Assembly (NCBI RefSeq): GCF_005402965.1 | Contig: NZ_BJCF01000006.1 | Coordinates: 62,001-126,000 of the forward strand | DNA length: 64,000 nucleotides | Origin: Dolichospermum planctonicum | Lineage (GTDB): Bacteria; Cyanobacteriota; Cyanobacteriia; Cyanobacteriales; Nostocaceae | Direction: 5' to 3' | Shown here: in pieces, positions 26,741-35,051 of the stretch | Layout of the letters: each line of letters begins with the position of its first letter | Numbering within the stretch: position 1 is the first letter of the stretch | Made by a program: the position numbers and the translations under genes | The notes under the pieces: generated by a model | What the model saw: the letters and a program-made list of their open reading frames with translations, nothing else | Database searches by the model: none | Told to the model about the DNA's origin: nothing

Positions 26741-29482
26741 CTAGAAAATACTATAGAAAATGTAGAAAATGTTTTTGACAGTGCGGAATGAACGAGTAAA
26801 AGAGGAAGGTTGATGCCAAGCCTGATAAAATTTGGGGTAAACCATATTTTGAGCGATTTTCCCAATGAGTTGATAATGTTCATCAGTTAGCTGATAACCA
26901 CTTATGGCTTTAATTACCATAGATTGATCACCAACGCCTATTTCCCCTAAGCTATTAGCCGCCCGCCTACGGGTATATTTATCCTGTGATGTGTTGATTA
27001 ATTTTACCAAAGCTGCGATCGCATCTGGATTACCAACGCCTATTTCCCCTAAGGTAACAGCCGCCCGCCTACGGGTATATTTATCCTGTGATGTGTTGAT
27101 TAATTTTACCAAAGCTGCGATCGCATCTGGATTACCAACGCCTATTTTCCTTAAGCTATCAGCCGCCTGCCAACGGGTAGATTCATCCTCTGATGTCTTG
27201 ATTAATTCTACCAAAGCTGCGATTGCATCTGCATTACCAACGCCTATTTCCCCTAAGGTAACAGCCGCCCGCCAACGGGTATATTTATCCTGTGATGTGT
27301 TGATTAATTTTACCAAAGCTGCGATCGGTTCTGCATTACCAACGCCTATTTTCCCTAAGCTATCAGCCGCCTGCCAACGGGTAGATTCATCCTCTGATGT
27401 CTTGATTAATTCTACCAAAGCTGCGATCGCTTCTGCATTACCAGGGTCTATTTTCCCTAAGCTTTCAGCCGCCTGCAAACGGGTATATTTATCCTGTGAT
27501 GTGTTGATTAATTCTACCAAAGCTGCGATCGGTTCTGCATTACCAACGCCTATTTTCCCTAAGCTATCAGCCGCCTGCCAACGGGTATCTTCATCCTGTG
27601 ATGTGTTGATTAATTTTACCAAAGCTGCGATCGCATCTGGATTACCAACGCCTATTTTCCCTAAGCTATTAGCCGCCCGCCAACGGGTATCTTCATCCTG
27701 TGATGTGTTGATTAATTTTACCAAAGCTGCGATCGCATCTGCATTACCAGGGTCTATTTTCCCTAAGTTTTCAGCCGCCAAACTACGGGTATATGAATGC
27801 TTTGATGTGTTGATTAATTTTACCAAGGCTGCGATCGCTTTTTGCCGGTCTGTTTCTTTTAGGGCTACATCTGCTTGATCATGAATATTACTAACACTAT
27901 TATCGAATTTCCAATTAATAATCTGCTTGACTATTTGATCTGCTTGAGAACAATGTTTAAATTCGGCTATGCCCCCAGCAGCTAAAAAATAGGCTCGATA
28001 TCCATAAAAACCTTTACCCTGATATTTTACACAGCCATCTTGAAAATTTATCAAAGCTTGAATAAACGACTCTTTTTCACTTTCATCTACATCTTCACGG
28101 CCCAGCCATAACAATATGGTTTGTTTCCACTGAGGTTCAAAAATGCGGTATTTTTGTGCCTCTATGGGTTTATTTTTATGGGTTTTCGGTAAGAAGAAAT
28201 CCCAATCATTAATTGCTGTTGCTGCCAAATATTCTTGAAATGAGGTATGGAAAAAAGCATAAACAGGTTTTTCTTTTATATCTGTGCCAATCCGATTAAG
28301 CCAACCTAATTTTAGGGCTAATGTTAGTTTATCATCACCTAAAAACTTTTTAACGAACCCATCCAGCAAGCGGAAACGAGAGGTTGCTTGATCTATTGCT
28401 TCCCTTGCTAATTTACCTAAATCAGTAATCAGTTTTTGACGTTGTGTTTTGCTTATTTGCGCGAATTCATCTTGTTTCCATCCGTTAAAATTATCAACTA
28501 ATTGCTGATAAAATTCTGCTTGTGTATCTGGTAACTTTGCCTCTCTTCCTTGCCAATTTAAACAAAGTAGTGTTAACCGCAGAGGATTTTTAACTAAATC
28601 TTGAATCCGTTCTCTACCAGCTTCTTTTAAAGTCTTACATAACTTTCTACCCGCTTCTTGTTGAGAAGTAAACCAGTTATTAATAAACTGTTCTACCTGT
28701 TCAGGATAAGAAAAATCTAAAGTTCTATAGGTATCAAAATCATAAAGTTTATTGTTACCACCATCCCATAAATTTAACCGACAAGTTAAAACTATTCGCG
28801 CTTGATTAATATATCCACCGTCCTGAATTTGTCCAGCAATATCTGTTAAGATATTACCGGAAACAGATTTTGTAGACATTTCATCTAAACCATCTAATAA
28901 TAACCATACTTTGTCTTGATTAAATTGGGCAATAAAATCATCTTTAATGTCTTTTGTAATTTCTGATATTTTACTTCTCTCAACAGCATTCCGTAACCAA
29001 ATCCCATCTAAATAATCTTTTAATTTTCCATTTTCTAACTCTGCTAAAGATACCCAAATAATAATTGATTCTGAACTTTCCCGAGATAAATAATCAGCAA
29101 TTTTTTGTAGTAATGTAGTTTTACCTGCTCCCGGTTCACCAATAATCGTAATGCGTTTACCTTGACTTTTTTTAGTATCTTTCTTGTGAAAAACTTGGGT
29201 TAAAAATTCATTATGTTCATATTTTTGAGTTATTTCTGTCTCTTGATAAAGTGCTGAACCTTGTTCTGGAGGAATATTTTGATTATGATCCTGTTTGGGT
29301 TGTTTTTTCCGTTCTACTAAACCCATTTCTATATAAATATCTGGCAATTTAAAAGTTACCCCCTCAGCGCAAGTAAGGGGATTTGTGGTTAATTTTTGCC
29401 GTTCTTGCAACTTTTCGCGGCAGATTTTTTTCCAGTCAATGGGGGGTAACTTTGTCCGACCTTCCCCTTCAGACGAGTTTAG
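26741..29482 (-). CDS. NACHT-HEAT (NLR-like STAND NTPase), possibly split from N-terminal module
   Basis: A STAND NTPase related to eukaryotic NLRs and bacterial Avs/NACHT defence proteins. Counting from the TTG at 29410 (889 residues), Walker A GEPGAGKT is at 91-98 and Walker B LLLDGLDE near 170-177, followed by winged-helix-type regions and nine 34-residue HEAT repeats (about 524-829). No ATG precedes the NACHT core; the frame is open back to the stop codon at 29483, and the intervening codons encode PPIDWKKICREKL, a typical part of cyanobacterial NACHT proteins. So translation must start at TTG, re-initiate, or read through the TGA. HEAT repeats probably sense a ligand. Confidence 0.8.
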   Translation of the reverse strand, partial: LNSSEGEGRTKLPPIDWKKICREKLQERQKLTTNPLTCAEGVTFKLPDIYIEMGLVERKKQPKQDHNQNIPPEQGSALYQETEITQKYEHNEFLTQVFHKKDTKKSQGKRITIIGEPGAGKTTLLQKIADYLSRESSESIIIWVSLAELENGKLKDYLDGIWLRNAVERSKISEITKDIKDDFIAQFNQDKVWLLLDGLDEMSTKSVSGNILTDIAGQIQDGGYINQARIVLTCRLNLWDGGNNKLYDFDTYRTLDFSYPEQVEQFINNWFTSQQEAGRKLCKTLKEAGRERIQDLVKNPLRLTLLCLNWQGREAKLPDTQAEFYQQLVDNFNGWKQDEFAQISKTQRQKLITDLGKLAREAIDQATSRFRLLDGFVKKFLGDDKLTLALKLGWLNRIGTDIKEKPVYAFFHTSFQEYLAATAINDWDFFLPKTHKNKPIEAQKYRIFEPQWKQTILLWLGREDVDESEKESFIQALINFQDGCVKYQGKGFYGYRAYFLAAGGIAEFKHCSQADQIVKQIINWKFDNSVSNIHDQADVALKETDRQKAIAALVKLINTSKHSYTRSLAAENLGKIDPGNADAIAALVKLINTSQDEDTRWRAANSLGKIGVGNPDAIAALVKLINTSQDEDTRWQAADSLGKIGVGNAEPIAALVELINTSQDKYTRLQAAESLGKIDPGNAEAIAALVELIKTSEDESTRWQAADSLGKIGVGNAEPIAALVKLINTSQDKYTRWRAAVTLGEIGVGNADAIAALVELIKTSEDESTRWQAADSLRKIGVGNPDAIAALVKLINTSQDKYTRRRAAVTLGEIGVGNPDAIAALVKLINTSQDKYTRRRAANSLGEIGVGDQSMVIKAISGYQLTDEHYQLIGKIAQNMVYPKFYQAWHQPSSFTRSFRTVKNIFYIFYSIF
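26924..27841. repeat. Nine 102-bp tandem repeats encoding HEAT units
   Basis: Nine units of exactly 34 codons each cover this stretch. Neighbouring units share long identical runs, for example those encoding IAALVKLINTSQD. Because of this the plus strand also shows a 295-codon repeat frame, an artefact. The identity indicates recent expansion or gene conversion. Confidence 0.9.
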
Positions 29483-29935
29483 TCAATTGTAATGATTATG
29501 TTGGTTAGTAATATTAACGTTTTGGGCAACAGTTGATCCTTTTTCTGCGTTTATTATTTCTGCCAATTTTGTGTTATTATTAATAACTGAAGGGTGATTT
29601 TTAATTTCTTCTGCTTTCTTTTTAATTTCTTCAGCAGTCTTTGAGGTATCAGTATTCACTGAACTTTCCAAATCTAAAACCGCTTGTTTAATTTCCTCGT
29701 CCTGCATAGCTTCTGTTAATTCTTTTACAGCTTGATCATAATGTAATTCCTGGACTTTATTTTCGTCCACAGCCGCAGTTAATTGTGGTGCTAACTTCTT
29801 CTGACGTAACTTATTGATTAATTGATTTACTCTTCCCCAGATAATATCACCAGTATTTTCACCTATCTTTTCCAGAGATTTCATGCCTATTGTAGCAATA
29901 GCAGTTGCAATAGCTGTAGTTATTATCAATTCCAT
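29483..29935 (-). CDS. Helical N-terminal module of NLR-like system, amyloid-like tail
   Basis: A 150-residue protein ending just before the NACHT frame, in the same reading frame. It opens with an Ala/Ile/Thr hydrophobic helix (about 4-20), continues with Lys/Glu-rich helices, and ends with an Asn/Gln-rich tail, INAEKGSTVAQNVNITNQ, then HNHYN. Similar layouts, with an N/Q-rich end holding a short amyloid-like motif, occur in cyanobacterial signalling proteins next to NLR-like genes. It could be a separate adaptor or the N-terminus of the NACHT protein cut by a TGA. The stop is a single codon (29483-29485). I do not recognise a catalytic effector domain. Confidence 0.65.
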   Translation of the reverse strand: MELIITTAIATAIATIGMKSLEKIGENTGDIIWGRVNQLINKLRQKKLAPQLTAAVDENKVQELHYDQAVKELTEAMQDEEIKQAVLDLESSVNTDTSKTAEEIKKKAEEIKNHPSVINNNTKLAEIINAEKGSTVAQNVNITNQHNHYN

Positions 29936-30091
29936 AAATTTAATTTAAAGTAAGTTGGATACTAAAAATCAAGGTTGTTTTGGCTGTGGAAAGGCTGTTT
30001 TTAGCTGCTATCCTCAGTTTCTCGCCAATACTAACACAATTCCCCTAAAAAATGTCAGAATATAAATTGTTAACTTTTTTAAACTCAAATC

Positions 30092-30373
30092 ATGAAAGCA
30101 ATTTGGAATGGTGCTATTCTAGCCGAAAGCGATAATACCGTAGTTGTGGAAGGAAACCATTATTTCCCTGCTGACTCTATCAAGAAGGAATATTTTCAAG
30201 ACAGCAGCACCCACAGCACTTGTTCTTGGAAAGGAGTTGCTAATTATTATAGTATTCAAGTTGATGGTCAAGTTAATAAAGATGCTGCTTGGTACTATCC
30301 TAGCACCAAAGAGAAAGCTAAAAATATCGAAGGTTATATTGCTTTCTGGAAAGGTGTAAAAGTAGAAGTTTAG
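30092..30373 (+). CDS. DUF427-family protein
   Basis: A 93-residue soluble beta-rich protein. The family pattern is clear: MKAIWNGAILAESDNTVVVEG, then YFPADSIKKEYF, then CSWKGVANYYSI, and the final AFWKGVKVEV. DUF427 proteins are widespread small proteins of unknown function. The gene is complete and stands alone; a hairpin lies 17 bp after its stop, between it and a convergent gene. Confidence 0.85.
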   Translation: MKAIWNGAILAESDNTVVVEGNHYFPADSIKKEYFQDSSTHSTCSWKGVANYYSIQVDGQVNKDAAWYYPSTKEKAKNIEGYIAFWKGVKVEV

Positions 30374-30389
30374 TACACAAAAATATCCC

Positions 30390-30408
30390 GGACTTCTCCA
30401 AGAAGTCC
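30390..30408. terminator. Hairpin between convergent genes (ggacttct/agaagtcc)
   Basis: A perfect 8-bp stem with a 3-base loop lies between the stops of DUF427 and the RHH-TOBE gene, and could end transcription from both sides. It belongs to a dispersed family; relatives are at about 30921-30945, 63750-63770 and a half copy near 4406-4425. Confidence 0.5.
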
Positions 30409-30435
30409 AATATCTGAATTTTGAAACCAGTCTTT

Positions 30436-30867
30436 CTAATCCTTTGCAATGACAATATCATTAGATTTAATCACAGCATAGGCTTCCGTCCCTTCAGATA
30501 ATTCTAACTCCTCTGCGGAAACTCTAGTAATCATTGAAGTTAATTCAACTCGGTGAACAATTTCTAAGGTTATTTCCGTATTTATAGTTCCTGTGGTGAC
30601 TCGTTTCACAACTCCCTTGAGAACATTACGGGAACTGACTTTTAATGGTTTCTTAGCACTAACAATTTCAAATTCAGAGTTGTTAATTTCTGGTTTTTCC
30701 TGGATATTTGATAATGATAATGGTGATGAATATTTCCTAAGTCCCCGGACTAATTCCCGTAAAATTTCTGTTTTCGTACGTTGGGAATTTTGACAAAATT
30801 CTTCTAAAATCTGGCGTTCTTCTTCAGATATTTGAAATGTTACCCAACCTTGGCTTTTTCTTGGCAT
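30436..30867 (-). CDS. RHH-TOBE protein (molybdate-type regulator or binding protein)
   Basis: A 143-residue protein in two parts. The N-terminus (about 8-45) resembles a ribbon-helix-helix DNA-binding domain (VTFQISEEERQILEEF, then TEILRELVRGLRK). After a linker, residues about 75-143 form a TOBE/Mop domain (SSRNVLKGVVKRV, then EITLEIVH, then AYAVIKSNDIVIAKD), which binds molybdate or related oxyanions. It may be a small metal-responsive repressor. No molybdate transport genes lie nearby. Either half is recognisable; the combined role is inferred. Confidence 0.75.
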   Translation of the reverse strand: MPRKSQGWVTFQISEEERQILEEFCQNSQRTKTEILRELVRGLRKYSSPLSLSNIQEKPEINNSEFEIVSAKKPLKVSSRNVLKGVVKRVTTGTINTEITLEIVHRVELTSMITRVSAEELELSEGTEAYAVIKSNDIVIAKD

Positions 30868-30977
30868 AAAACTACTAACTTATTGACTAATTATAACTAA
30901 TTTAATTGCCAGGTTTAGACCCCTGACTTCTCAGAGAATTTAGGGATCTGGGGTGAAACTCTTAATATAGTGTGATA

Positions 30978-31751
30978 CTAAGCAAAGCTAGAAATACCAA
31001 AATCTGGTGGTATATCTTGTATTCTCCCCGGTCCAATGGCCTGTAATCCTTCTTTGAGGATAATATTACCAGTATACAAGGCTTTACCCACTATCACACC
31101 TGTTACACCTTGGGGTTCTAAAGCTGATAAACTTAATAAGTCAGTAACAGAACTTACACCACCAGAAGCAATTACGGGTATGGAAATGGCCGCAGCAAGT
31201 TCTCGTAATGCGTCTAAATTTGGTCCTTGTAATGTTCCGTCTCTGTTTATATCAGTATAAATTATCGCTGCTGCCCCTAATTCCTGCATTTGTACTGCTA
31301 GTTGGGTGGCTAATACTGATGAGGTTTCTAACCAACCACGAGTAGCAACTAAGCCGTTACGGGCATCTATACCAATAATAATCTTTTCAGGAAATTCTTG
31401 ACAGAGTTCCTGGACTAGTTGGGGTTGTTCAACCGCGACAGTTCCCAGAATTGCCCAATCTACTCCCAGATTGAATAATTCTACCACACTGGAGCGATCG
31501 CGCAATCCGCCCCCAACTTCAATGGGTATGGAAAGATTATTTCTAATGGCTGCAATGGCGGCCAAGTTAACTATTTTACCAGCTTTTGCGCCATCTAAAT
31601 CAACTAAGTGTAATCTGGTCGCGCCTTGGTCAGCCCACATTTTCGCAACTTCTACGGGATTTTCGCTAAATACTTGGGATTGTGCATAGTCTCCTTTATA
31701 TAGTCGCACACAGCGACCTGCTAGTAAATCAATTGCGGGTATTACTTCCAT
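30978..31751 (-). CDS. hisA: Phosphoribosylformimino-AICAR-phosphate isomerase (HisA)
   Basis: A 257-residue TIM-barrel enzyme for the fourth step of histidine synthesis, converting ProFAR to PRFAR by an Amadori rearrangement. The start [17 protein letters not shown] carries the catalytic Asp8; the second catalytic Asp is in [13 protein letters not shown]. Phosphate-binding loops are seen in EVGGGLRD and [10 protein letters not shown]. The length is normal. It is a lone his gene, as is usual in cyanobacteria. The upstream spacer is filled with tandem repeats. Confidence 0.96.
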   Translation of the reverse strand: MEVIPAIDLLAGRCVRLYKGDYAQSQVFSENPVEVAKMWADQGATRLHLVDLDGAKAGKIVNLAAIAAIRNNLSIPIEVGGGLRDRSSVVELFNLGVDWAILGTVAVEQPQLVQELCQEFPEKIIIGIDARNGLVATRGWLETSSVLATQLAVQMQELGAAAIIYTDINRDGTLQGPNLDALRELAAAISIPVIASGGVSSVTDLLSLSALEPQGVTGVIVGKALYTGNIILKEGLQAIGPGRIQDIPPDFGISSFA

Positions 31752-31785
31752 AATTTGTCCGTTCTCCGTTGTCCGTTAACTGTCA

Positions 31786-31989
31786 CCTGTCACCTGTTCC
31801 CTGTTCCCTGTTCCCGTGGCGTAGCACCTGTTCCCTGTCCCCGTGGCGTAGCACCTGTTCCCTGTCCCCGTGGCGTAGCACCTGTTCCCTGTCCCCGTGG
31901 CGTAGCACCTGTTCCCTGTCCCCGTGGCGTAGCACCTGTTCCCTGTTCCCTGTCACCTGTTCCCTGTCACCTGTCACCTGTCACCTGTT
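31786..31989. repeat. 27-bp tandem array and related short repeats
   Basis: Five copies of a 27-bp unit (with gtggcgtagca at 31816, 31843, 31870, 31897 and 31924) are flanked by 7-bp-type cctgtca/cctgttc repeats. Open frames here are artefacts. The core recurs inverted at 57819-57836. Confidence 0.9.
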
Positions 31990-32271
31990 CCCTAATTCCT
32001 GTACTGCTTGGCGGAAGCCTAAGACTAGTAAGATGTTAGCCAGGGTTAAAAAGGCTTCTGCGCTGCCATGTAACCAGTCTACATTGGCTAATTGTTCTCC
32101 ATACTGCACTTTGGCGTAAATACCAGCGGGAATAGTGACGGCGACAAATACCAATGTGCCGTAAAATCCATATAGGGCTAACCGTGGCATTTGTGGACTG
32201 CGGCTGATAAACCACAGGAAACCCAAATAGGGAAAAAGAGAAAGGGCAAAGAGGGTTTCTTTTGATATCAT
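31981..32271 (-). CDS. DUF3593 family membrane protein
   Basis: A 96-residue protein from the ATG at 32271, with three hydrophobic segments (about 5-25, 33-55, 72-88). I recognise the DUF3593 family, found in cyanobacteria and plastid-bearing plants, with no known function. The start overlaps the upstream DUF2499 stop by 4 bp (atga), which shows translational coupling; the longer upstream open frame is therefore not used. The two genes usually occur together and may form one membrane complex. The stop lies at the edge of the repeat array. Confidence 0.8.
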   Translation of the reverse strand: MISKETLFALSLFPYLGFLWFISRSPQMPRLALYGFYGTLVFVAVTIPAGIYAKVQYGEQLANVDWLHGSAEAFLTLANILLVLGFRQAVQELGNR

Positions 32272-32603
32272 TGTTGTGATTTGATGGTTTGTGTCTTCAT
32301 GGGGCTTGTAGGTTTGGTAGAACGCCAAATTATATAAGCTGCCGCCCAAAGGGTAAAGTTACCAACTAATGTCATGGTAGCTTGTAAGGTGACTAACCAT
32401 TCTAGGGTTTGGGAATTGTCGAAATAATGCCAAGTACAAGCACACATTGCGCTAATTAAAGCTGGTAACATAGCAAAGGACAATCCCCACCAACTCCGAT
32501 TTTTTGTCAGTTCACCATATATCCAAATTAGCCATATTGCGGTTATCCACTCAATGACGCTGGAAATATGAATTATCCAGGTGGGAATTGAAAGTACGTG
32601 CAT
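32268..32603 (-). CDS. DUF2499 family membrane protein
   Basis: A 111-residue membrane protein with three likely helices (about 7-28, 37-58, 72-93). It has the DUF2499 pattern (MHVLSIPTWIIHISSVIEW, then LPALISAMCACTWHYFDN). The family is conserved in cyanobacteria and plants. The neighbour DUF3593 overlaps by 4 bp and is translationally coupled. Function is unknown; a photosynthetic-membrane role is inferred from its phylogenetic spread. The gene diverges from csaB, sharing a short promoter gap of 26 bp. Confidence 0.82.
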   Translation of the reverse strand: MHVLSIPTWIIHISSVIEWITAIWLIWIYGELTKNRSWWGLSFAMLPALISAMCACTWHYFDNSQTLEWLVTLQATMTLVGNFTLWAAAYIIWRSTKPTSPMKTQTIKSQQ

Positions 32604-32629
32604 AATTAATCTAAAATCTAGAATCTAAA

Positions 32630-33676
32630 ATGGCGAAAATGCGGGTTTTATTGTCTGGGTATTACGGTAAGGGTAATGGTGGTGATGAAGCTTTGTTAGC
32701 CACACTCCTGCAAATGTTACCACTAGATGTTACTCCTGTGGTGCTTTCTGGAAATCCTGAAGAAACCCATCGTCATTACGGTGTGGAATGTTACAATCGT
32801 ATGGCATTTTTCTCCGTCTTCAAGGCTTTGCGTTCTTGTGATGCTTTTGTTTGGGGTGGTGGTAGTTTAATGCAAGATGCTACTAGCACTATTAGCCCTT
32901 TTTATTATGGCGGATTGATGGCTTTAGCTCAAGTTATGGGTTTGAAAACTGTGGCTTGGGGACAGGGTATAGGTCCTTTGTTGCGTTCCCAAACTCGATT
33001 TTTAGCCCAGCAGAATTTTGCGGGTTGTACTCAAATCAGTGTGCGCGACGTTGCTAGTTCTCGGTTATTATCAGATTGGAGTATACCCCATATCCTTGCC
33101 CCTGACCCGGTTTGGGCGTTAAAATCAAAGCCAGTACCGGAACTAGCAGAGTTACCAAAACCGAGAATTGCGGTGACTTTAAGAAATCATCCTCAATTAA
33201 CAGAAAATCGGTTAACAAATTTAACTCAAGCCTTAGTTAATTTGCAAAAAGAAACTCAAGCCTTTATTTTACTATTGCCATTTCAAAAAAGTGAAGATCT
33301 AGGAATTGCGGAAAAAATTCATACTCAATTACAAGATGTGAGTAGAGTTATTTGTTCCGAAGATCCACAAATTTTAAAAGGTGTATTTCGCGGTGTAGAA
33401 ATGTCCATAGGAATGCGTTTACATAGTTTAATTATGGCCGCTAGTGAAGGTTCTCGTTGTTTTGCATTGAGTTATGATCCTAAAGTCAATCATTTAATGG
33501 AAGATCTAAAAATACCTGGTTGGGATTTAAAAGATTTACCAGAGGATGTAGAGTTAATTAGTAAAACTTGGATTGATTATTATCATCATGGTGAATCCTT
33601 GTCAGATACGAAAATTCAATCTTTAGTAAATGGAGCTTTTTTACATCGGGATTTGTTAAGTAAAGTGTTAAAATGA
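32630..33676 (+). CDS. csaB: Polysaccharide pyruvyl transferase CsaB
   Basis: A 348-residue GT-B-like enzyme that adds pyruvyl (ketal) groups to a cell-wall or exopolysaccharide sugar, using phosphoenolpyruvate. Features are VLLSGYYGKGNGGDEALL at the start, the FVWGGGSLMQD motif, AWGQGIGPL, and the conserved GMRLHSLIMAA block near the C-terminus. The length is usual. In other bacteria CsaB modifies wall polymers that hold S-layer proteins. The gene starts 26 bp from the divergent DUF2499 gene. The product is cytoplasmic, with no signal peptide. Confidence 0.88.
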   Translation: MAKMRVLLSGYYGKGNGGDEALLATLLQMLPLDVTPVVLSGNPEETHRHYGVECYNRMAFFSVFKALRSCDAFVWGGGSLMQDATSTISPFYYGGLMALAQVMGLKTVAWGQGIGPLLRSQTRFLAQQNFAGCTQISVRDVASSRLLSDWSIPHILAPDPVWALKSKPVPELAELPKPRIAVTLRNHPQLTENRLTNLTQALVNLQKETQAFILLLPFQKSEDLGIAEKIHTQLQDVSRVICSEDPQILKGVFRGVEMSIGMRLHSLIMAASEGSRCFALSYDPKVNHLMEDLKIPGWDLKDLPEDVELISKTWIDYYHHGESLSDTKIQSLVNGAFLHRDLLSKVLK

Positions 33677-33728
33677 AATTGATTCTATAATTTAGTTAAG
33701 GTTGATATCATCCTCAAGGAGATTGATT

Positions 33729-34307
33729 ATGACAGCTATCACAGTCAACTTAAACCCCATTATCCAACTTACCGAAAACCAATTTTATCAACTCTGTCGA
33801 GAAAATCCTGAAGTCAAATTTGAACGCAATACCAAAGGAGAAATATTGATTATGTCACCAACAGGAGGAGAAACAGGAAAACGTAATGTGGAAGTTGCAG
33901 CAGATTTTGTGTTTTGGAATCGTCAAACTAAATTAGGAGTTTGTTTCGATTCTTCCACTTGTTTTAAACTTCCCAATGGTGCAAATCGTTCTCCTGATGT
34001 TGCTTGGATAAAAAAAGATAGATGGGATACACTGACACTAGAAGAACAGGAAAAATTTCCACCAATTGCTCCAGATTTTGTTTTAGAATTAATGTCACCC
34101 AGTGATAGTTTGCCAGAAACACGGGCAAAAATGCAGGAATATATGAATAATGGAGTTAAATTAGGTTGGTTAATTAATCGGAAAATGGGTCAAGTTGAAA
34201 TTTATCGTCTTGGTAAACCAGTAGAAATATTAGACTTTCCTCAAGAATTATCAGGTGAAAATATTTTACCAGGATTTATTTTAAATATGGAAATTATTTG
34301 GGGATAG
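33729..34307 (+). CDS. Uma2-family endonuclease (DUF820)
   Basis: A 192-residue Uma2/DUF820 protein with a predicted PD-(D/E)XK fold. The start ATG at 33729 follows an aaggag ribosome site, so the upstream ATG at 33702 is unlikely. Diagnostic segments are VKFERNTKGEILIMSPTGG, SPDVAWIKKDRW, APDFVLELMSPSDSL and YMNNGVKLGWLI, carrying the Asp and Glu metal ligands. It lacks the long coiled tail of the other Uma2 protein in this window. Targets are unknown. It overlaps a small opposing frame by 27 bp. Confidence 0.85.
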   Translation: MTAITVNLNPIIQLTENQFYQLCRENPEVKFERNTKGEILIMSPTGGETGKRNVEVAADFVFWNRQTKLGVCFDSSTCFKLPNGANRSPDVAWIKKDRWDTLTLEEQEKFPPIAPDFVLELMSPSDSLPETRAKMQEYMNNGVKLGWLINRKMGQVEIYRLGKPVEILDFPQELSGENILPGFILNMEIIWG

Positions 34308-34439
34308 AAAGGTTTTCCCTAAAACGGCTAAGGTGCGTAAACCTTCAGGTGTTTCATGAAGCCTTGTCAAATCATCAGCATATTTATCTAGTTGTTCCGG
34401 TGGGATACCTGTACGGACAATTACAATTTCGCTGCTCAT
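34281..34439 (-). CDS. Small conserved-looking protein, 52 residues
   Basis: An open frame from an ATG at 34439 to a TAA at 34281, with the start MSSEIVIVRTGIPPEQLDKYADDL. Composition is normal for a soluble helical protein and codon use looks real. I do not know the family. It follows a second small gene on the same strand by 15 bp, so they may form an operon. It overlaps the end of the opposing Uma2 gene by 27 bp; the last few residues may be spurious. Confidence 0.45.
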   Translation of the reverse strand: MSSEIVIVRTGIPPEQLDKYADDLTRLHETPEGLRTLAVLGKTFLSPNNFHI

Positions 34440-34454
34440 ATTATTATTGAATCT

Positions 34455-34664
34455 TTATAAAAGATGAAAGTGTTCAAAAGCTTCTCTAATTAATGGCAAT
34501 CTATCTGGAGGACAAGGATAAACTCTTGGTTTTCCTTGAGAACTGCGTTGAGATGCTTTAATTGCAAGTCCTAACTGTTCTTTAGCATGAGCAATCCAAC
34601 AGGTTTTAACTGTTACCTGATGTTTAGTTTTGATGTAATCCTGGAGTTGCTTGTAAGTAGTCAT
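34455..34664 (-). CDS. Small basic protein, 69 residues
   Basis: A short soluble protein, MTTYKQLQDYIKTKHQ to EAFEHFHLL. It carries a Lys/Arg/His-rich middle with GKPRVYPCPPDRLPLIREAF. Similar short proteins occur in cyanobacteria as hypotheticals, by my recollection. The charged helix plus Pro-Cys segment could bind nucleic acid but this is a guess. A second small gene follows at 15 bp. Confidence 0.5.
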   Translation of the reverse strand: MTTYKQLQDYIKTKHQVTVKTCWIAHAKEQLGLAIKASQRSSQGKPRVYPCPPDRLPLIREAFEHFHLL

Positions 34665-34816
34665 ACTTGAGAATTGATATTACCTAAGATGAAGATATTA
34701 AAGAAGATATTAAGATTTTAACGCACCTTGGGGAATTGGCAGAGGGATAGTAGTTATAATTGCAGAAGGGGCTATTTCATCGAAATCAGTCGGGTAGGCT
34801 TACTACAGCTTTAAGT

Positions 34817-35050
34817 ATGAGTATAAACACACAATTTCAAGCTAAGGTAAACAACGGCAAAATTGAAATTCCCGTTGAGTATCAAGAACAAATATGCAGC
34901 GCCGAAATAGTGCAAATCGTGATTTTGCAACCTGCACCAACACAGAAACACTTTCCACCAACGGGTATTATCGCCCAGTTAACAGCAAATCCCATGCAAA
35001 TATCAGGGTTCAAGCCACTCACCAGAGAGGAAGCAAATGAGCGCTGGTGA
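34817..35050 (+). CDS. Probable VapB-type antitoxin
   Basis: A 77-residue protein from the ATG at 34817. The N-terminal part (FQAKVNNGKIEIPVEYQEQI) resembles a swapped-hairpin (AbrB-like) DNA-binding strand pair. The tail, ending LTREEANERW, would wrap the toxin. A PIN-domain gene starts one base after its stop, the usual antitoxin-toxin layout. Since the toxin gene is broken, this antitoxin may now be an orphan. The call rests on context and shape more than on strong motifs. Confidence 0.65.
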   Translation: MSINTQFQAKVNNGKIEIPVEYQEQICSAEIVQIVILQPAPTQKHFPPTGIIAQLTANPMQISGFKPLTREEANERW

Positions 35051-35051
35051 A

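Noticed and set aside
26991-27878. A 295-codon repeat-rich plus-strand frame
   Set aside because: It is the antisense of the 102-bp HEAT repeats; the repeat length is a multiple of three, which keeps it open.
31755-32119. Pro/Cys-rich repeat proteins in several frames
   Set aside because: They arise from the 27-bp tandem array and are not conserved coding sequence.
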